A stretch of 38,926 bases of DNA from Candidatus Kinetoplastidibacterium crithidiae (GCA_019278155.1 JADMLC010000001.1:69162-108087), one strand, 5' to 3'; counted from the stretch's first letter, positions 1 to 9,728 are shown. The notes: generated from the letters alone by a model not told the origin. Made by a program: numbers and translations.

Positions 1-847
1 GACGTGCAAATTGGTTTGCTATTCTTCCAGAACGTGATCCTCTTTCTAATGCCCATTGTAAAGCTTCTAAACGGAATGTGTCTTGTTCTATTTTTTGTGT
101 TCCAATTTTGTTTATCCAATATTGAACTATATCTAGGTAAGTATCTTGATTGAAATTATAGAATGAAATCCAAATTCCAAATCTTTCAGAAAGAGATGTC
201 TTTTCTTCTATAGTTTCTCCTGGATGGATTTCTCCATTGCTGTCATGAGTATTTTGTAAATTTTCTTTAAAATATTCTGGAATTAAATGTCTTCTATTTG
301 AAGTGGCGTATATTAATATATTATTTCCAGTAGATAAGATTGAGCCGTCCAGGAATGACTTAAGTGCTTTGTATCCAATTTCTCCTTCTTCAAAAGACAA
401 GTCATCGCAAAAAATAATAAATTTTTCTGGTCTGTTATTTAATAATTCTACTACATCAAATAGGTCTCCTAAATCTGATTTGTCAATTTCAACTAATCTT
501 AGATTTTTTTTGCTATATTTGTCGAGCATTGAACGCACTAATGAACTTTTTCCTGTTCCTCGAGCCCCTGTCATCAATACGTTATTAGCAGGACGACCAT
601 TTACAAATTGAAAAGTATTATCATCTATAATGTTTTTTTGTCGTTCTATATGGGATAAATCATCTAAGCTTATTTTGGAAAAATTATGTATAGAGTGTAA
701 GTAGCCTTTAGGACCTAGCTTTCTCCATTTATATGCAATAGCACTCCAGTCAACTTCTTTTGGTATAGGAGGAAGCCAATTATGGATTTGAAGCAGTACT
801 TTTTCAGCCAAAGCATATAATAACTCGTTAGTTTTATCAGTTTTCAT
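1..847 (-). CDS. DUF815-family AAA+ ATPase (3' end cut off by window edge)
   Basis: Reading the minus strand from the ATG at 847 gives an uninterrupted frame of 282 codons that runs off the left edge, so the C-terminus is missing. The product has a Walker A motif (GARGTGKSS, around residue 98) and a Walker B-like FCDDLSFEEG segment. The last visible stretch contains LERGSRSGRIANQFA. This combination is typical of the DUF815 (COG2607) predicted AAA+ ATPases, which are usually about 280-300 residues long, so only a short tail should be missing. The molecular role of the family is not established. The gene starts 11 bases after the argJ stop, on the same strand, so the two are probably co-transcribed; from memory the same neighbour pair occurs in Bordetella-type genomes. 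Confidence 0.85.
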   Translation of the reverse strand, partial: MKTDKTNELLYALAEKVLLQIHNWLPPIPKEVDWSAIAYKWRKLGPKGYLHSIHNFSKISLDDLSHIERQKNIIDDNTFQFVNGRPANNVLMTGARGTGKSSLVRSMLDKYSKKNLRLVEIDKSDLGDLFDVVELLNNRPEKFIIFCDDLSFEEGEIGYKALKSFLDGSILSTGNNILIYATSNRRHLIPEYFKENLQNTHDSNGEIHPGETIEEKTSLSERFGIWISFYNFNQDTYLDIVQYWINKIGTQKIEQDTFRLEALQWALERGSRSGRIANQFAR

Positions 848-858
848 ATTTACTCTTA

Positions 859-2082
859 CTAAGAACGATAATCTGCATTTATCGTTACATATTCATGGGA
901 AAAATCACAAGTATAAACAGTTTCATCAGTTTTTCCTTGGTTAAGCAATATTCTTATTATTATTTCTTTTTGTTGCAATACATGTTGTCCATCAGATTCT
1001 ATATAATCTGGATTTATTTCTCCGTTTTTAACGATGAGAATATCATTAAGCCATATGAATAAATTATTAATTGATATGTTTATATCTGAGTATCCAACGG
1101 CAACTAGAATACGTCCTATGTTAGGGTCAGATGCATAAAATGCTGTTTTAACAAGAGGTGAATGAGCGACAGAATATGCTACTTTAAGTGCTTCCTGTGA
1201 ATCAGATGCTTTTTCTACATTTATAGTAATGAATTTTGTTGCTCCTTCAGCATCTCTAACAATTTTCTGAGCTAAATCTATTGAAGCCTTTTTTAATAAT
1301 TCAAAAATTTTTTTATAGTTAGTATCATTTTCATTGTTAATTGTTATACCTGATTTACCTGTGCACATTATTATGAAAGAATCATTTGTTGAAGTGTCAC
1401 CGTCCACTGTAATACGATTAAAAGAAAAATCTGCAATTTTTTTTATCATTTTATTTAATAAAGATTTTTCTATTTGAACATCTGTTCCAATAAAACCTAG
1501 CATTGTTGCCATATTAGGGCAGATCATTCCAGCCCCTTTACTTATTCCGGTAACTGTTATTTCTTTTCCGTTAATATCTAATTTTTCAGAAAATATCTTT
1601 GGCTTTGTGTCAGTTGTCATGATGCTATAAGCAGCATCTTTCCAGGTGTATTTTCCAAAACTATCCAAAGTTTTAGGTAAGGCCTTTATTATTTTATCTT
1701 CAGGAAGTTGTTCCATTACTACTCCTGTTGAGAAAGTAAGTATTTCTTGCGGATCTATTTGTAAGTGCTTTCCAAGTTCAGTACATATTTTTTGTGTTTT
1801 TTCTATTCCTTTGGATCCAGTTCCTGCATTTGCATTGCCGGTATTAATTATTAATGTTTTTATTTGTTTTTGATTTGCTAAATTCTTTTCAGAAATTATG
1901 ACTGGGGCTGCTTTAAATAAATTCTTTGTAAATATTCCAGCCACGTTAGTTTCTGGTGACAACCTAAATATTGTGAGATCTTTTTTATTATTTTTTTTTA
2001 TTCCAGCTTCTCCAATTGCTATTTCTATTCCATTGATTGGAAAAATCTTATTGTCATCTGGAATATTTAAATTGACAGCCAT
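859..2082 (-). CDS. argJ: Arginine biosynthesis bifunctional protein ArgJ (ornithine acetyltransferase)
   Basis: ArgJ transfers the acetyl group from N-acetylornithine to glutamate, releasing ornithine; some members also make N-acetylglutamate from acetyl-CoA. The autocleavage motif is present as GAGMICPNMATML, with the conserved Thr of ATML (about residue 193) as the expected nucleophile that splits the precursor into alpha and beta chains. I start at the ATG at 2082 (MAVNLNIP) rather than the upstream in-frame TTG at 2097. A GGAG Shine-Dalgarno sequence lies nine bases before the ATG and overlaps the TTG. The product is 407 residues, normal for the family. The gene is followed closely by the DUF815 ATPase gene. 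In a trypanosomatid symbiont this step would supply ornithine for arginine and polyamine synthesis, which is inference. Confidence 0.95.
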   Translation of the reverse strand: MAVNLNIPDDNKIFPINGIEIAIGEAGIKKNNKKDLTIFRLSPETNVAGIFTKNLFKAAPVIISEKNLANQKQIKTLIINTGNANAGTGSKGIEKTQKICTELGKHLQIDPQEILTFSTGVVMEQLPEDKIIKALPKTLDSFGKYTWKDAAYSIMTTDTKPKIFSEKLDINGKEITVTGISKGAGMICPNMATMLGFIGTDVQIEKSLLNKMIKKIADFSFNRITVDGDTSTNDSFIIMCTGKSGITINNENDTNYKKIFELLKKASIDLAQKIVRDAEGATKFITINVEKASDSQEALKVAYSVAHSPLVKTAFYASDPNIGRILVAVGYSDINISINNLFIWLNDILIVKNGEINPDYIESDGQHVLQQKEIIIRILLNQGKTDETVYTCDFSHEYVTINADYRS

Positions 2083-2303
2083 ATTACTAAACTCCAATAT
2101 AGGTAAGAATGTAAATTTGTTTTTGATTAAGCAGTACTTAGTAACTGATCCCTAAAATAGATTTTGTTTTAGAACTAAAGTAATTATGAGTATATAGATA
2201 TGATTCGTAATATAAATTATTAATAAAGAAACAATTTGCCGTTTAATCTTGAGGAATAATTAAATATGTAGATTAAAGAAATTTAAGATTCGATTTAAAA
2301 AAA

Positions 2304-2379
<76 letters not shown>

Positions 2380-2392
2380 TTATAATCTAGTA

Positions 2393-2421
2393 ACTATATA
2401 TAAAAAAATGTAATATAACAA
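2393..2421 (-). promoter_or_regulatory. Candidate sigma70 promoter for tRNA-Phe
   Basis: On the minus strand TTGTTA (2416-2421) and TATAGT (2393-2398) are separated by exactly 17 bases. The -10 box ends 13 bases upstream of the mature 5' end of tRNA-Phe. Spacing and position fit a housekeeping promoter, but the region is so AT-rich that chance matches are common. Confidence 0.4.
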
Positions 2422-2449
2422 TACTAATTGCAAATAATCAGTTGTTAGT

Positions 2450-2486
2450 TCATCATATATCTTGCAAGATATTGAATCTATGATGA
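2450..2486. promoter_or_regulatory. Nested inverted repeat upstream of hemA
   Basis: An outer perfect 8-base inverted repeat (TCATCATA at 2450-2457, TATGATGA at 2479-2486) encloses a 16-base perfect palindrome, ATATCTTGCAAGATAT (2457-2472, sharing one base with the outer arm). It lies 45 bases before the hemA ATG. It could be an operator or an RNA hairpin in the hemA leader. No T-tract follows, so it does not look like a terminator. Confidence 0.35.
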
Positions 2487-2531
2487 TTATAAAATAATCA
2501 ATGTTGCTTTTTTAACACTAAAATTTTACAA

Positions 2532-3794
2532 ATGATAATAGTTCCTATTGTTATTGGCTTGAATCATACATCAGCCCCTATAGAAATTCGTGAGCAAATT
2601 AGCTTGTCTGTTGATGTTATAAGAAAAGCATTATCCGACTTGCCTACATTAGACGAAGATAAAATTTGTGAGGCGGTTATCCTATCAACATGTAATCGTA
2701 CAGAATTGTATTGTATTGCTAATCCTAAAATTCTTGATAAATTATTTTTATGGTTTGCAAAAATAGGTAGCATTAATCCTGATGTTTTTATAAAACATAG
2801 CTATTATTACATTGATTTTGAAGCTGTGAATCATATTTTTAGAGTATCTAGTGGCCTAGATTCAATGGTTTTGGGAGAGCCGGAAATTCTTGGGCAAATG
2901 AAAAAAGCAGTAGTAATTGCTAATGAGGCTAAAAGTGTAGGTTTTTTCTTTCATCGTTTGTTCCAGGATGCTTTCTCTGTAGCTAAAACTGTGCGTACTC
3001 AAACTGATATCGGTAGGAATTCCATTTCCATTGCTTCCTCATGTTTAAAATTAGCTAATATTGCAATGAATAACGGGATGCAAAATGCTAAAGTTCTGTT
3101 TATTGGGGCAGGTGAGATGATAGAACTTTGTATAAGACATTTTAGTTCTGTAAATTTTGGAGGATTGGTAATATCTAATAGAACTTTAGCAAAATCTAAA
3201 AATCTTGCTGATAAGTTTTCTATTGCTTTTATTCCTTTCGAACAAATATATAACTATATATCAGAGTTTGATATTATTATTTCATGTACTGCAAGTGATA
3301 ATTTTATCATTGATAATTCATATATTGAAAAGATATCTTACGGTACAAATAAATTGATGATAGATTTAGCAGTGCCTAGAGATATAGATCCAGTAATAGG
3401 TGATCTTAACAATGTTAATTTGTATTCAATTGATGATTTAGCAAGTATTATTCAAAAAGGCTTGGAAGCTAGGCGTGCTTCTATTCCTGAAGCTGAGAAT
3501 ATTATATTGGCAAAAGTAAAGATGTTTATGAAATGGGCTCATCAAAGAGATTTAACCTCAACAATAACTAATCTTATTAATAAATTCGAAAGTATTAAGC
3601 TTTTAGAAATAGAAAGATCTAGTAGCATGATTAGTAAGAATTTTAATACAGAATATATCATAAGTATTATGGCTCATAGGCTTACTAGGAAGTTTTTGCA
3701 TGGGTTAATAAGCGCTATGAAAAATAGCGAAGAAAAGGATTTTTCACATATCCATGGATATCTGTCTAAGGTCATAGATAGTCAAGATAAATAA
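2532..3794 (+). CDS. hemA: Glutamyl-tRNA reductase
   Basis: HemA reduces glutamyl-tRNA(Glu) to glutamate-1-semialdehyde with NADPH, the first committed step of C5-pathway heme synthesis. The catalytic motif STCNRTELYC places the nucleophilic cysteine at residue 54. The substrate domain continues with SGLDSMVLGEPEILGQ, and the NADPH domain carries the glycine-rich GAGEM segment near residue 190. The C-terminal dimerization helix region follows, for 420 residues in total, the usual length. The gene heads a run with prfA, prmC and grxD. Symbiont-bearing trypanosomatids are known to depend on bacterial heme-pathway enzymes, so retention here fits that lifestyle. An unusual nested dyad lies in the leader region. 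Confidence 0.97.
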   Translation: MIIVPIVIGLNHTSAPIEIREQISLSVDVIRKALSDLPTLDEDKICEAVILSTCNRTELYCIANPKILDKLFLWFAKIGSINPDVFIKHSYYYIDFEAVNHIFRVSSGLDSMVLGEPEILGQMKKAVVIANEAKSVGFFFHRLFQDAFSVAKTVRTQTDIGRNSISIASSCLKLANIAMNNGMQNAKVLFIGAGEMIELCIRHFSSVNFGGLVISNRTLAKSKNLADKFSIAFIPFEQIYNYISEFDIIISCTASDNFIIDNSYIEKISYGTNKLMIDLAVPRDIDPVIGDLNNVNLYSIDDLASIIQKGLEARRASIPEAENIILAKVKMFMKWAHQRDLTSTITNLINKFESIKLLEIERSSSMISKNFNTEYIISIMAHRLTRKFLHGLISAMKNSEEKDFSHIHGYLSKVIDSQDK

Positions 3795-3832
3795 TTTGTT
3801 TAATATAACAATATTTTTATAGTGTAATTTTC

Positions 3833-4909
3833 ATGAAGCAATCGATGCGTAAAAGATTGGAAGAATTATCTGATCGTTTGAAAGAAATTGATCTTATGCT
3901 TGCTGAGTCAAGTGTATTTAGTAATATTGATGATTTTCGTAAGTTGTCCTGTGAAAGGTCGGAAATAGAACCTGTTGTTGAAAAATTTGCTGAGTTGGTT
4001 TCTATTGAAAACTATATTGACGAAGCATATGAAATGATTTCCGATCCAGAGCTTAGGAATCTAGCAGAAGAGGAAATTAAATTAAATAAGCAAGTTTTGG
4101 AACAACTAGAAAGTGCATTACATGTTTTATTACTACCCAAAGATCCTGATGACGACCGTAGTTTTTTCTTAGAGATAAGGGCAGGTACTGGTGGTGATGA
4201 AAGTACTTTATTCTCTGCTGATTTATTGAGAATGTATATTCGTTATGCGGAGCGTAAAGGTTGGAAGACTGAGCTAATTTCTGAAAGTTTATCAGATTTT
4301 GGAGGCTATAAAGAAGTTATTATTCGAATTGATGGTCGTTCTGCTTATGCTCATTTAAAGTTTGAATCTGGAGGGCATAGAGTTCAGAGAGTTCCTGATA
4401 CAGAAACTCAGGGTAGAATACATACTTCTGCATGTACTGTTGCAGTGATGCTAGAGGCAGATACGGTTAGTGATATTGTAATAAATAATAATGATATAAG
4501 AGTCGATACTTTTAGAGCTAGTGGAGCTGGTGGGCAACATATTAATAAAACAGATTCTGCTGTTAGGATTACTCATTTGCCTACTGGTCTTGTTGTAGAG
4601 TGTCAAGATGATAGATCACAACATCGTAATAAAGAGAAAGCCATGCGTGTCTTAGCTGCAAGGTTAAAAGATAAAGAAATAAGAGATTTGCAAAATAAAG
4701 AAGCTGCTGAAAGAAAAAGTTTGGTGGGCTCTGGAGATAGGTCGGAGCGTATAAGAACTTATAATTATCCTCAAAGTAGAGTTACTGATCATAGAATTAA
4801 TCTGACTTTATATAAATTATCACAGATTATGGATGGGGATATGGACGAAATAATAGAAAGTTTATTAGCAGAATACCAAGCGGAACAGCTGTCTAATATT
4901 AGTTTATAG
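3833..4909 (+). CDS. prfA: Peptide chain release factor 1
   Basis: RF1 recognises UAA and UAG stop codons and triggers peptide release. The 358-residue product has the GGQ catalytic tripeptide at 233-235 within [14 protein letters not shown]. The codon-recognition PxT motif is PDT at 188-190, where many RF1 proteins have PAT. The C-terminal region contains [12 protein letters not shown] and QSRVTDHR, as in RF1. The start [12 protein letters not shown] matches the usual N-terminus. No strong ribosome-binding site is visible. The downstream neighbour prmC encodes the enzyme that methylates the GGQ glutamine, so substrate and modifier are adjacent. Confidence 0.97.
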   Translation: MKQSMRKRLEELSDRLKEIDLMLAESSVFSNIDDFRKLSCERSEIEPVVEKFAELVSIENYIDEAYEMISDPELRNLAEEEIKLNKQVLEQLESALHVLLLPKDPDDDRSFFLEIRAGTGGDESTLFSADLLRMYIRYAERKGWKTELISESLSDFGGYKEVIIRIDGRSAYAHLKFESGGHRVQRVPDTETQGRIHTSACTVAVMLEADTVSDIVINNNDIRVDTFRASGAGGQHINKTDSAVRITHLPTGLVVECQDDRSQHRNKEKAMRVLAARLKDKEIRDLQNKEAAERKSLVGSGDRSERIRTYNYPQSRVTDHRINLTLYKLSQIMDGDMDEIIESLLAEYQAEQLSNISL

Positions 4910-4927
4910 TTTTATAGGTGTATATTC

Positions 4928-5746
4928 GTGATTTCTATTAAGAATTTAATCATGGATAGTGGAATCTCTAGATTAGAGGCTATGATTTTGCTTGAAATGA
5001 TACTGCATAAATCCAGATCATGGATTATTGCCCACGATGATGAAATTTTATCTGATGATCTTGTAAATGTCTATATGGCATTAAAGCAAAGAAGATTAAG
5101 AGGGGAACCTATAGCTTATATAGTAGGTTATAAAGAATTTATGAGTCATACGTTTATGGTTAATAAAAAAGTTTTAATACCTAGGCCAGAGACAGAATTA
5201 ATAGTCGAGCATGGCTTGAAATTACTAAGAGATAAATATCAAAATCCTAGAGTTATAGATCTAGGTACTGGTTGTGGTGCTATAGGAGTATCAATTGCTT
5301 TGACTAGGCCAGATATTAGCGTTGTTGGTTGTGATATTAGTTCTCAAGCTTTGGATGTAGCACATCATAATGTAACTAATTTAGGCGCTACAGTTGAACT
5401 TATAGAAAGTGATTGGTTTAAATATATTAACCCAAAAGAAAAATTCGATCTTTTATTGGCAAATCCCCCATACATCTCTAGAGAAGATGAACATCTTAGA
5501 ATGGATAGTTTAATTTATGAACCAAGATCTGCTTTAACAGATGAGTCCATGGATGGGTTGGAAAGCATTAGCAAAATAATAGAAACATCGCCAGCATATA
5601 TGAAAGAAGGTGCATCTTTATGGATAGAACATGCTTGGAATCAAGCTTATAGGGTAAAGAATATGATGGAAGCAGTTGGATTTAAAAATGTTTATAGTTT
5701 GAATGATTTATCCGGTATTGAAAGAGTAACCGGTGGTTTTATATAG
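4928..5746 (+). CDS. prmC: Release factor glutamine methyltransferase PrmC (HemK)
   Basis: PrmC N5-methylates the glutamine of the GGQ motif in RF1 and RF2 using S-adenosylmethionine. The 272-residue product has the SAM-binding loop DLGTGCGAIG (about 111-120) and the glutamine-binding NPPY motif at 179-182, both diagnostic for the family. The N-terminal helical substrate domain includes GEPIAYIVGYKEF. Translation starts at GTG (4928), supported by an AGGTG ribosome-binding site at about 4916-4920. The gene begins 18 bases after prfA, as is usual in the hemA-prfA-prmC cluster. Confidence 0.97.
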   Translation: MISIKNLIMDSGISRLEAMILLEMILHKSRSWIIAHDDEILSDDLVNVYMALKQRRLRGEPIAYIVGYKEFMSHTFMVNKKVLIPRPETELIVEHGLKLLRDKYQNPRVIDLGTGCGAIGVSIALTRPDISVVGCDISSQALDVAHHNVTNLGATVELIESDWFKYINPKEKFDLLLANPPYISREDEHLRMDSLIYEPRSALTDESMDGLESISKIIETSPAYMKEGASLWIEHAWNQAYRVKNMMEAVGFKNVYSLNDLSGIERVTGGFI

Positions 5747-5788
5747 TATTTTTTATGAGTTTATTATTTTTAATAGATGGGTGGTTTT

Positions 5789-6112
5789 ATGAAAAGTATT
5801 GAGAAAATTATAGAAGACATAATTAGTAATAATCATGTGGTTTTATTTATGAAAGGAACAAGTAAATTTCCTCTCTGTGGTTTTTCAGGTAAGGCTGTAA
5901 GAATATTAATTGATTGTGGCGTGTCAGATATTTTCACTGTTAATGTTTTAGAAGATGAAAATCTGCGTCAAGCTATAAAAGATTATTCTAATTGGCCAAC
6001 AATACCTCAATTATACATAGATGGAGAATTTATAGGAGGTGTCGATATAATGTCTGATCTCAATGAGACTGGAGAATTAAAGGCCCTTCTTAATAAGAAG
6101 AAGCAACATTAA
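5789..6112 (+). CDS. grxD: Monothiol glutaredoxin (Grx4/GrxD type)
   Basis: CGFS-type monothiol glutaredoxins bind a [2Fe-2S] cluster with glutathione and help carry Fe-S clusters. The motif FPLCGFSGKA places the active cysteine at residue 30, and the family features WPTIPQLYIDGEFIGG and GGVDI are intact. I start at the ATG at 5789 (MKSIEKIIEDI), giving 107 residues. The ATG at 5777 would add four residues (MGGF) not seen in relatives, and the GGTGG it encodes can serve as ribosome-binding site for the second ATG. The gene closes the hemA-prfA-prmC run and converges on the carbonic anhydrase gene. Confidence 0.95.
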   Translation: MKSIEKIIEDIISNNHVVLFMKGTSKFPLCGFSGKAVRILIDCGVSDIFTVNVLEDENLRQAIKDYSNWPTIPQLYIDGEFIGGVDIMSDLNETGELKALLNKKKQH

Positions 6113-6158
6113 TAAAATTTAATTATGATTTTTGCTGTTATTATTGATTCATAGGTGT

Positions 6159-6794
6159 TTATCCAATTTTGACATCAAAAAGATCAGTTTTGTAATTTTT
6201 GACTAATAGATCACCAGTAGATATTAGGAAGTATGCTCCATGTATTTCTAATGATCCATTATTTATTTTTGCTTTTATAGAAGGAAATGTTAGTAGATTT
6301 TTAATGCTATGTTTTATAACTCCTAGCTCCAATTTTTTGCTGTTTTCTTGATTATATTGGTTGTCTATGTTTAATGAAGAAGATACTGGAGCAATTTGCG
6401 ACATCCATTTACCTATAAAGTCTACAGTACTTAGAGGTTTTTTGTTTTCTATGAATGACTTTATTCCTCCACATGATTCATGTCCTAATACCACTATGTG
6501 TTTTATATTGAGAGCGCTAACGGCAAACTCTATAGCCGCGCTAGTTCCGTGATAGGAATAGTTAGGATCCTTATCATAAGGAGGGACTAAGTTTGCAACG
6601 TTGCGAACTACAAACATTTCGCCTGGTTTCGAGTCGAAGATTAACTCAGGAGACACTCTTGAGTCACAACATCCTATAATCATGATTTCTGGATTTTGAC
6701 CAGATTTTGCTAATTCTTTATATCTAGTTTTTTCATTAGCTAACTTTCCATTTCTAAAGGAGAAATAGCCATCTAATAATCTTTTAGGAAACAT
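6159..6794 (-). CDS. can: Beta-class carbonic anhydrase
   Basis: The enzyme interconverts CO2 and bicarbonate. The 211-residue product has the beta-class zinc ligands: Cys42 in the CxDSR motif (CCDSR), His105 and Cys108 in GHESCGG. The N-terminus MFPKRLLDGYFSF is typical for the proteobacterial group. It lies 102 bases downstream of ppc on the same strand. Bicarbonate is a substrate of PEP carboxylase, so the pair makes functional sense. Assignment to can rather than another beta-CA paralogue is by general similarity only. Confidence 0.93.
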   Translation of the reverse strand: MFPKRLLDGYFSFRNGKLANEKTRYKELAKSGQNPEIMIIGCCDSRVSPELIFDSKPGEMFVVRNVANLVPPYDKDPNYSYHGTSAAIEFAVSALNIKHIVVLGHESCGGIKSFIENKKPLSTVDFIGKWMSQIAPVSSSLNIDNQYNQENSKKLELGVIKHSIKNLLTFPSIKAKINNGSLEIHGAYFLISTGDLLVKNYKTDLFDVKIG

Positions 6795-6830
6795 ATTGAC
6801 TTGGATTCAGTTTTTATATTGTAAGTTATA

Positions 6831-6867
6831 CAACAGTTTTTAAATGAAAAACAATTATAAACTGTTG
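6831..6867. repeat. 9-bp inverted repeat between ppc and can
   Basis: CAACAGTTT (6831-6839) and AAACTGTTG (6859-6867) form a perfect 9-base inverted repeat with a 19-base loop, in the gap between ppc and the carbonic anhydrase gene. It could be a weak transcript-end or mRNA-stability hairpin after ppc. There is no adjacent U-tract in the ppc direction, so I do not call it a terminator. Confidence 0.35.
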
Positions 6868-6896
6868 CAGTTATTTGTCGAGTAATAAAGGAGTTA

Positions 6897-9728
6897 TTAT
6901 CCAGAATTTCTTAATCCTGCGGCTATTCCATTAATAGTTAAGTGTATAGCTCTCTGTATTTTCTCTACTTCATTACTTGATAGATAATCTTGTTGTGATC
7001 TATATCGCTTAATTAATTCAATTTGTAAATAGTTTAATGGGTCAATATATACAAACCGATCTTTTAGTCTAGATAGCAAAGTAGGATTATCCTCTAATAG
7101 ATCTCTTTGTGTAAGTAATTGAAGCATTTTTATTGTTTTATCATGTTCAGTCTTTATATTATTAAATATACTGCTTCTTAAAAATTCATTTTTAACAAGT
7201 TTTGAGTAACAAGAGGCGATTTTAATATTCGATTTTACCAATACCATTTCCATGTTAGACAACAATGTTTTGAATGCTGGCCATTCTCTAGTCATAGCTC
7301 TTAATTGTTCAAGTCTCTCTTGTTTTGGCTTTGTTGTTGATATATTGCCAAACTCTATATAATGTTCTATAGCAGATCCTATGCCATACCAGCTAGGTAT
7401 CATAAGTCTACATTGAGCCCAGGAAAAGCTCCAAGGTATTGCTCTTAGATCTTCTATATTTTGGTTTTTACTACGAGAAGAAGGTCTTGAACCTATATTA
7501 AGAGCTGATATTTCATTTATTGGAGTTGAGGAAAAGAAATATTCTGAGAAACCTGGATTCACATAAACTAAATCACAATATAATCTTTGTGCATATTCAG
7601 ACATGTTCGACATAATGTCACCAAATTGTTTGATATGCAAATCTTCTTGAGAGGCAATTCTTCTATCTATACATAAGCTTGACTCTAGAGTGGCTGAAGT
7701 GAGTAGTTCTAAATGCCATTTTCCTACTTCTGCATTATTATATTTTCCTTGGATAACTTCTCCTTGTTCTGTCAATCTAATTTGGCCTGATACTGTTCCT
7801 GGAGGTTGGGACATTATTGCATCAAAACTAGATCCACCTCCTCGTCCAACTGACCCTCCTCGTCCATGAAATAGCCTTAGTTTTATGCCTCGAGCATTAA
7901 AAACATTAACTAAAGATCTTTCTGCTTGATATAAAGACCAGTTTGAGGTTAAATATCCCCCATCTTTATTGCTATCTGAGTATCCTAGCATTACTTCCTG
8001 GGTATTATGTTGCGCATTAGAAATTCTTGTTTTTATTTCTGGAATGTCCAGCCATGCAGCCATAATCTTAGAGCTGTTTTGCAGATCGTTTATAGTTTCA
8101 AATAAAGGAACAATCATTAATCCGTTGTCTTGTTCAATATCACTAAATATAGGTGGTATTAATCCAGTTTCTTTTTGTAACAATAAAACCTCTAATAAAT
8201 CACTTAGTGTTTCTGTATGGGATACTATGGAGTGTTGTATGGATTGTTTGCCAAATAAAGATCTAATTTCAGCAGCTGTTTTCAAAATGTTTAGTTCTTT
8301 ATTTGTTTCTTCACTATAATTTATCCATGGAGATAGAAGAGGTCTTCCTTGATTTAATTCTTTTATGAGTAGTTCTATTTTTAAATTTTCGTCTAGTTCT
8401 GAGTATTTATTCTTACCTTCTAGATATACACCAGCTTTTTGAAATAATTCCTCAAGAACCCTTTCGTGTACATCTGAGTTCTGTCTAAGATCTACAGTAC
8501 TTAGATGGAAACCGAATACTTTGACAGCTTGACGTAATTTTTTTAACCTTAAATCACTAATTGTTTTTCCATGGTTATGAACAAGTGATTTATGAATGAT
8601 GGTTAGATCTTTATAAAATTCCTCAGGGTTAGAGTAAGGATGAGCTTGTATAATATCTCTTCTGGCCAGATTTAATCCAATTAGTTTTTTTGAAGTAAAA
8701 GCTAATCTTGAGTAAATCCCTATTATGGCACGTCGATAAGGTTCATCTATTAGATGACTAGATTCATCCCCGCTTCTGTTAGCAAGAAATAAAAGTTCAT
8801 CATCTACTTTTGTTAGGAGTGAGCTTATGGATAGTTCTTTTTTTAATGCATATATTTCTTTTAAATAATATTCAAGAATAACAGTAGATTGTTTTATTGC
8901 TGCTTGTTTTAATGTTTTTTCATCTACATAAGGATTGCCATCTCTATCTCCACCTATCCATGTGCCCATTCTTAGAAAAGGACTAATAGAATCAGGTAGA
9001 ACTGTTTTGTTGTATTTTTTGTTAACAATATTGATTAATTCATTGTATAGTTTTGGTATTGCAAATAAGAAAGTACTTTTGTAATAAGATAATGCATTTT
9101 CTATTTCATCTATAACTGTTAGACGTGAATAACGAAGCATTCTAGTTTGCCAGAGCATTGAAATATAACCAGTAAGGTCATAGTCTATGTCATTTTTCTC
9201 ATCATTTGTTTGAGCTAGGTAACGTTGAGATAATTTATCTGCGATGTGCCAGTGTAAATCTAGAATGCTTCTGCGTTGTATTTCTGTTGGATGCGCTGTA
9301 AGTACAGGCATTATGCAAGAAGATTCTAATATTTCAGAAATTTCTGATGCTGTTACATTATTAATTATTAGTTTTTGTACAACATCTTTTAAACTTCCTC
9401 TTTGTGTTGTTTCAGAAGAAATATCTATTTCTTTTTGTCTGCGATTTTGATCTAGATCCTCAGATATATTCAATAATTGTAGTAAAAAGCCAAAAGCTCT
9501 TGCTACATAGTTTGTATCATTGCTATCTAATTCATTGATTAATTTTTCTAATTTTCCATTATTAAGAACTGCATTATTTTCTTCTGTATTTATAGCAACT
9601 TTTCTTATGGTTTCTATTGTGTTAAAAAGTCTTTTGCCTTCACATTCTTGTATAACATTACCTAGGATTTTTCCTAATAATCTTATTTCAGAGTGTAGAT
9701 GTGATTTTTGAGATTCTTCAGAGTACAT
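6897..9728 (-). CDS. ppc: Phosphoenolpyruvate carboxylase
   Basis: PEP carboxylase adds bicarbonate to phosphoenolpyruvate to form oxaloacetate, refilling the TCA cycle and feeding aspartate synthesis. The 943-residue product is full length. It carries the catalytic histidine motif LTAHPTEIQRRS (His146), MLGYSDSNKDGGYLTSNW, the glycine-rich FHGRGGSVGRGGG (near residue 620), and the conserved C-terminal end TINGIAAGLRNSG. The gene is divergent from queC across 148 bases and followed by a beta-carbonic anhydrase gene. Retention of such a large anaplerotic enzyme suggests that it matters to this reduced genome. Confidence 0.98.
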   Translation of the reverse strand: MYSEESQKSHLHSEIRLLGKILGNVIQECEGKRLFNTIETIRKVAINTEENNAVLNNGKLEKLINELDSNDTNYVARAFGFLLQLLNISEDLDQNRRQKEIDISSETTQRGSLKDVVQKLIINNVTASEISEILESSCIMPVLTAHPTEIQRRSILDLHWHIADKLSQRYLAQTNDEKNDIDYDLTGYISMLWQTRMLRYSRLTVIDEIENALSYYKSTFLFAIPKLYNELINIVNKKYNKTVLPDSISPFLRMGTWIGGDRDGNPYVDEKTLKQAAIKQSTVILEYYLKEIYALKKELSISSLLTKVDDELLFLANRSGDESSHLIDEPYRRAIIGIYSRLAFTSKKLIGLNLARRDIIQAHPYSNPEEFYKDLTIIHKSLVHNHGKTISDLRLKKLRQAVKVFGFHLSTVDLRQNSDVHERVLEELFQKAGVYLEGKNKYSELDENLKIELLIKELNQGRPLLSPWINYSEETNKELNILKTAAEIRSLFGKQSIQHSIVSHTETLSDLLEVLLLQKETGLIPPIFSDIEQDNGLMIVPLFETINDLQNSSKIMAAWLDIPEIKTRISNAQHNTQEVMLGYSDSNKDGGYLTSNWSLYQAERSLVNVFNARGIKLRLFHGRGGSVGRGGGSSFDAIMSQPPGTVSGQIRLTEQGEVIQGKYNNAEVGKWHLELLTSATLESSLCIDRRIASQEDLHIKQFGDIMSNMSEYAQRLYCDLVYVNPGFSEYFFSSTPINEISALNIGSRPSSRSKNQNIEDLRAIPWSFSWAQCRLMIPSWYGIGSAIEHYIEFGNISTTKPKQERLEQLRAMTREWPAFKTLLSNMEMVLVKSNIKIASCYSKLVKNEFLRSSIFNNIKTEHDKTIKMLQLLTQRDLLEDNPTLLSRLKDRFVYIDPLNYLQIELIKRYRSQQDYLSSNEVEKIQRAIHLTINGIAAGLRNSG

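Noticed and set aside
303..611. 102-residue open frame on the plus strand near the left edge
   Set aside because: It is antisense to the DUF815 ATPase, whose Walker motifs are intact on the minus strand.
7969..8319. 116-residue open frame on the plus strand inside ppc
   Set aside because: It is antisense to a conserved ppc region with clear PEP carboxylase motifs, has no ribosome-binding site and no recognisable similarity.
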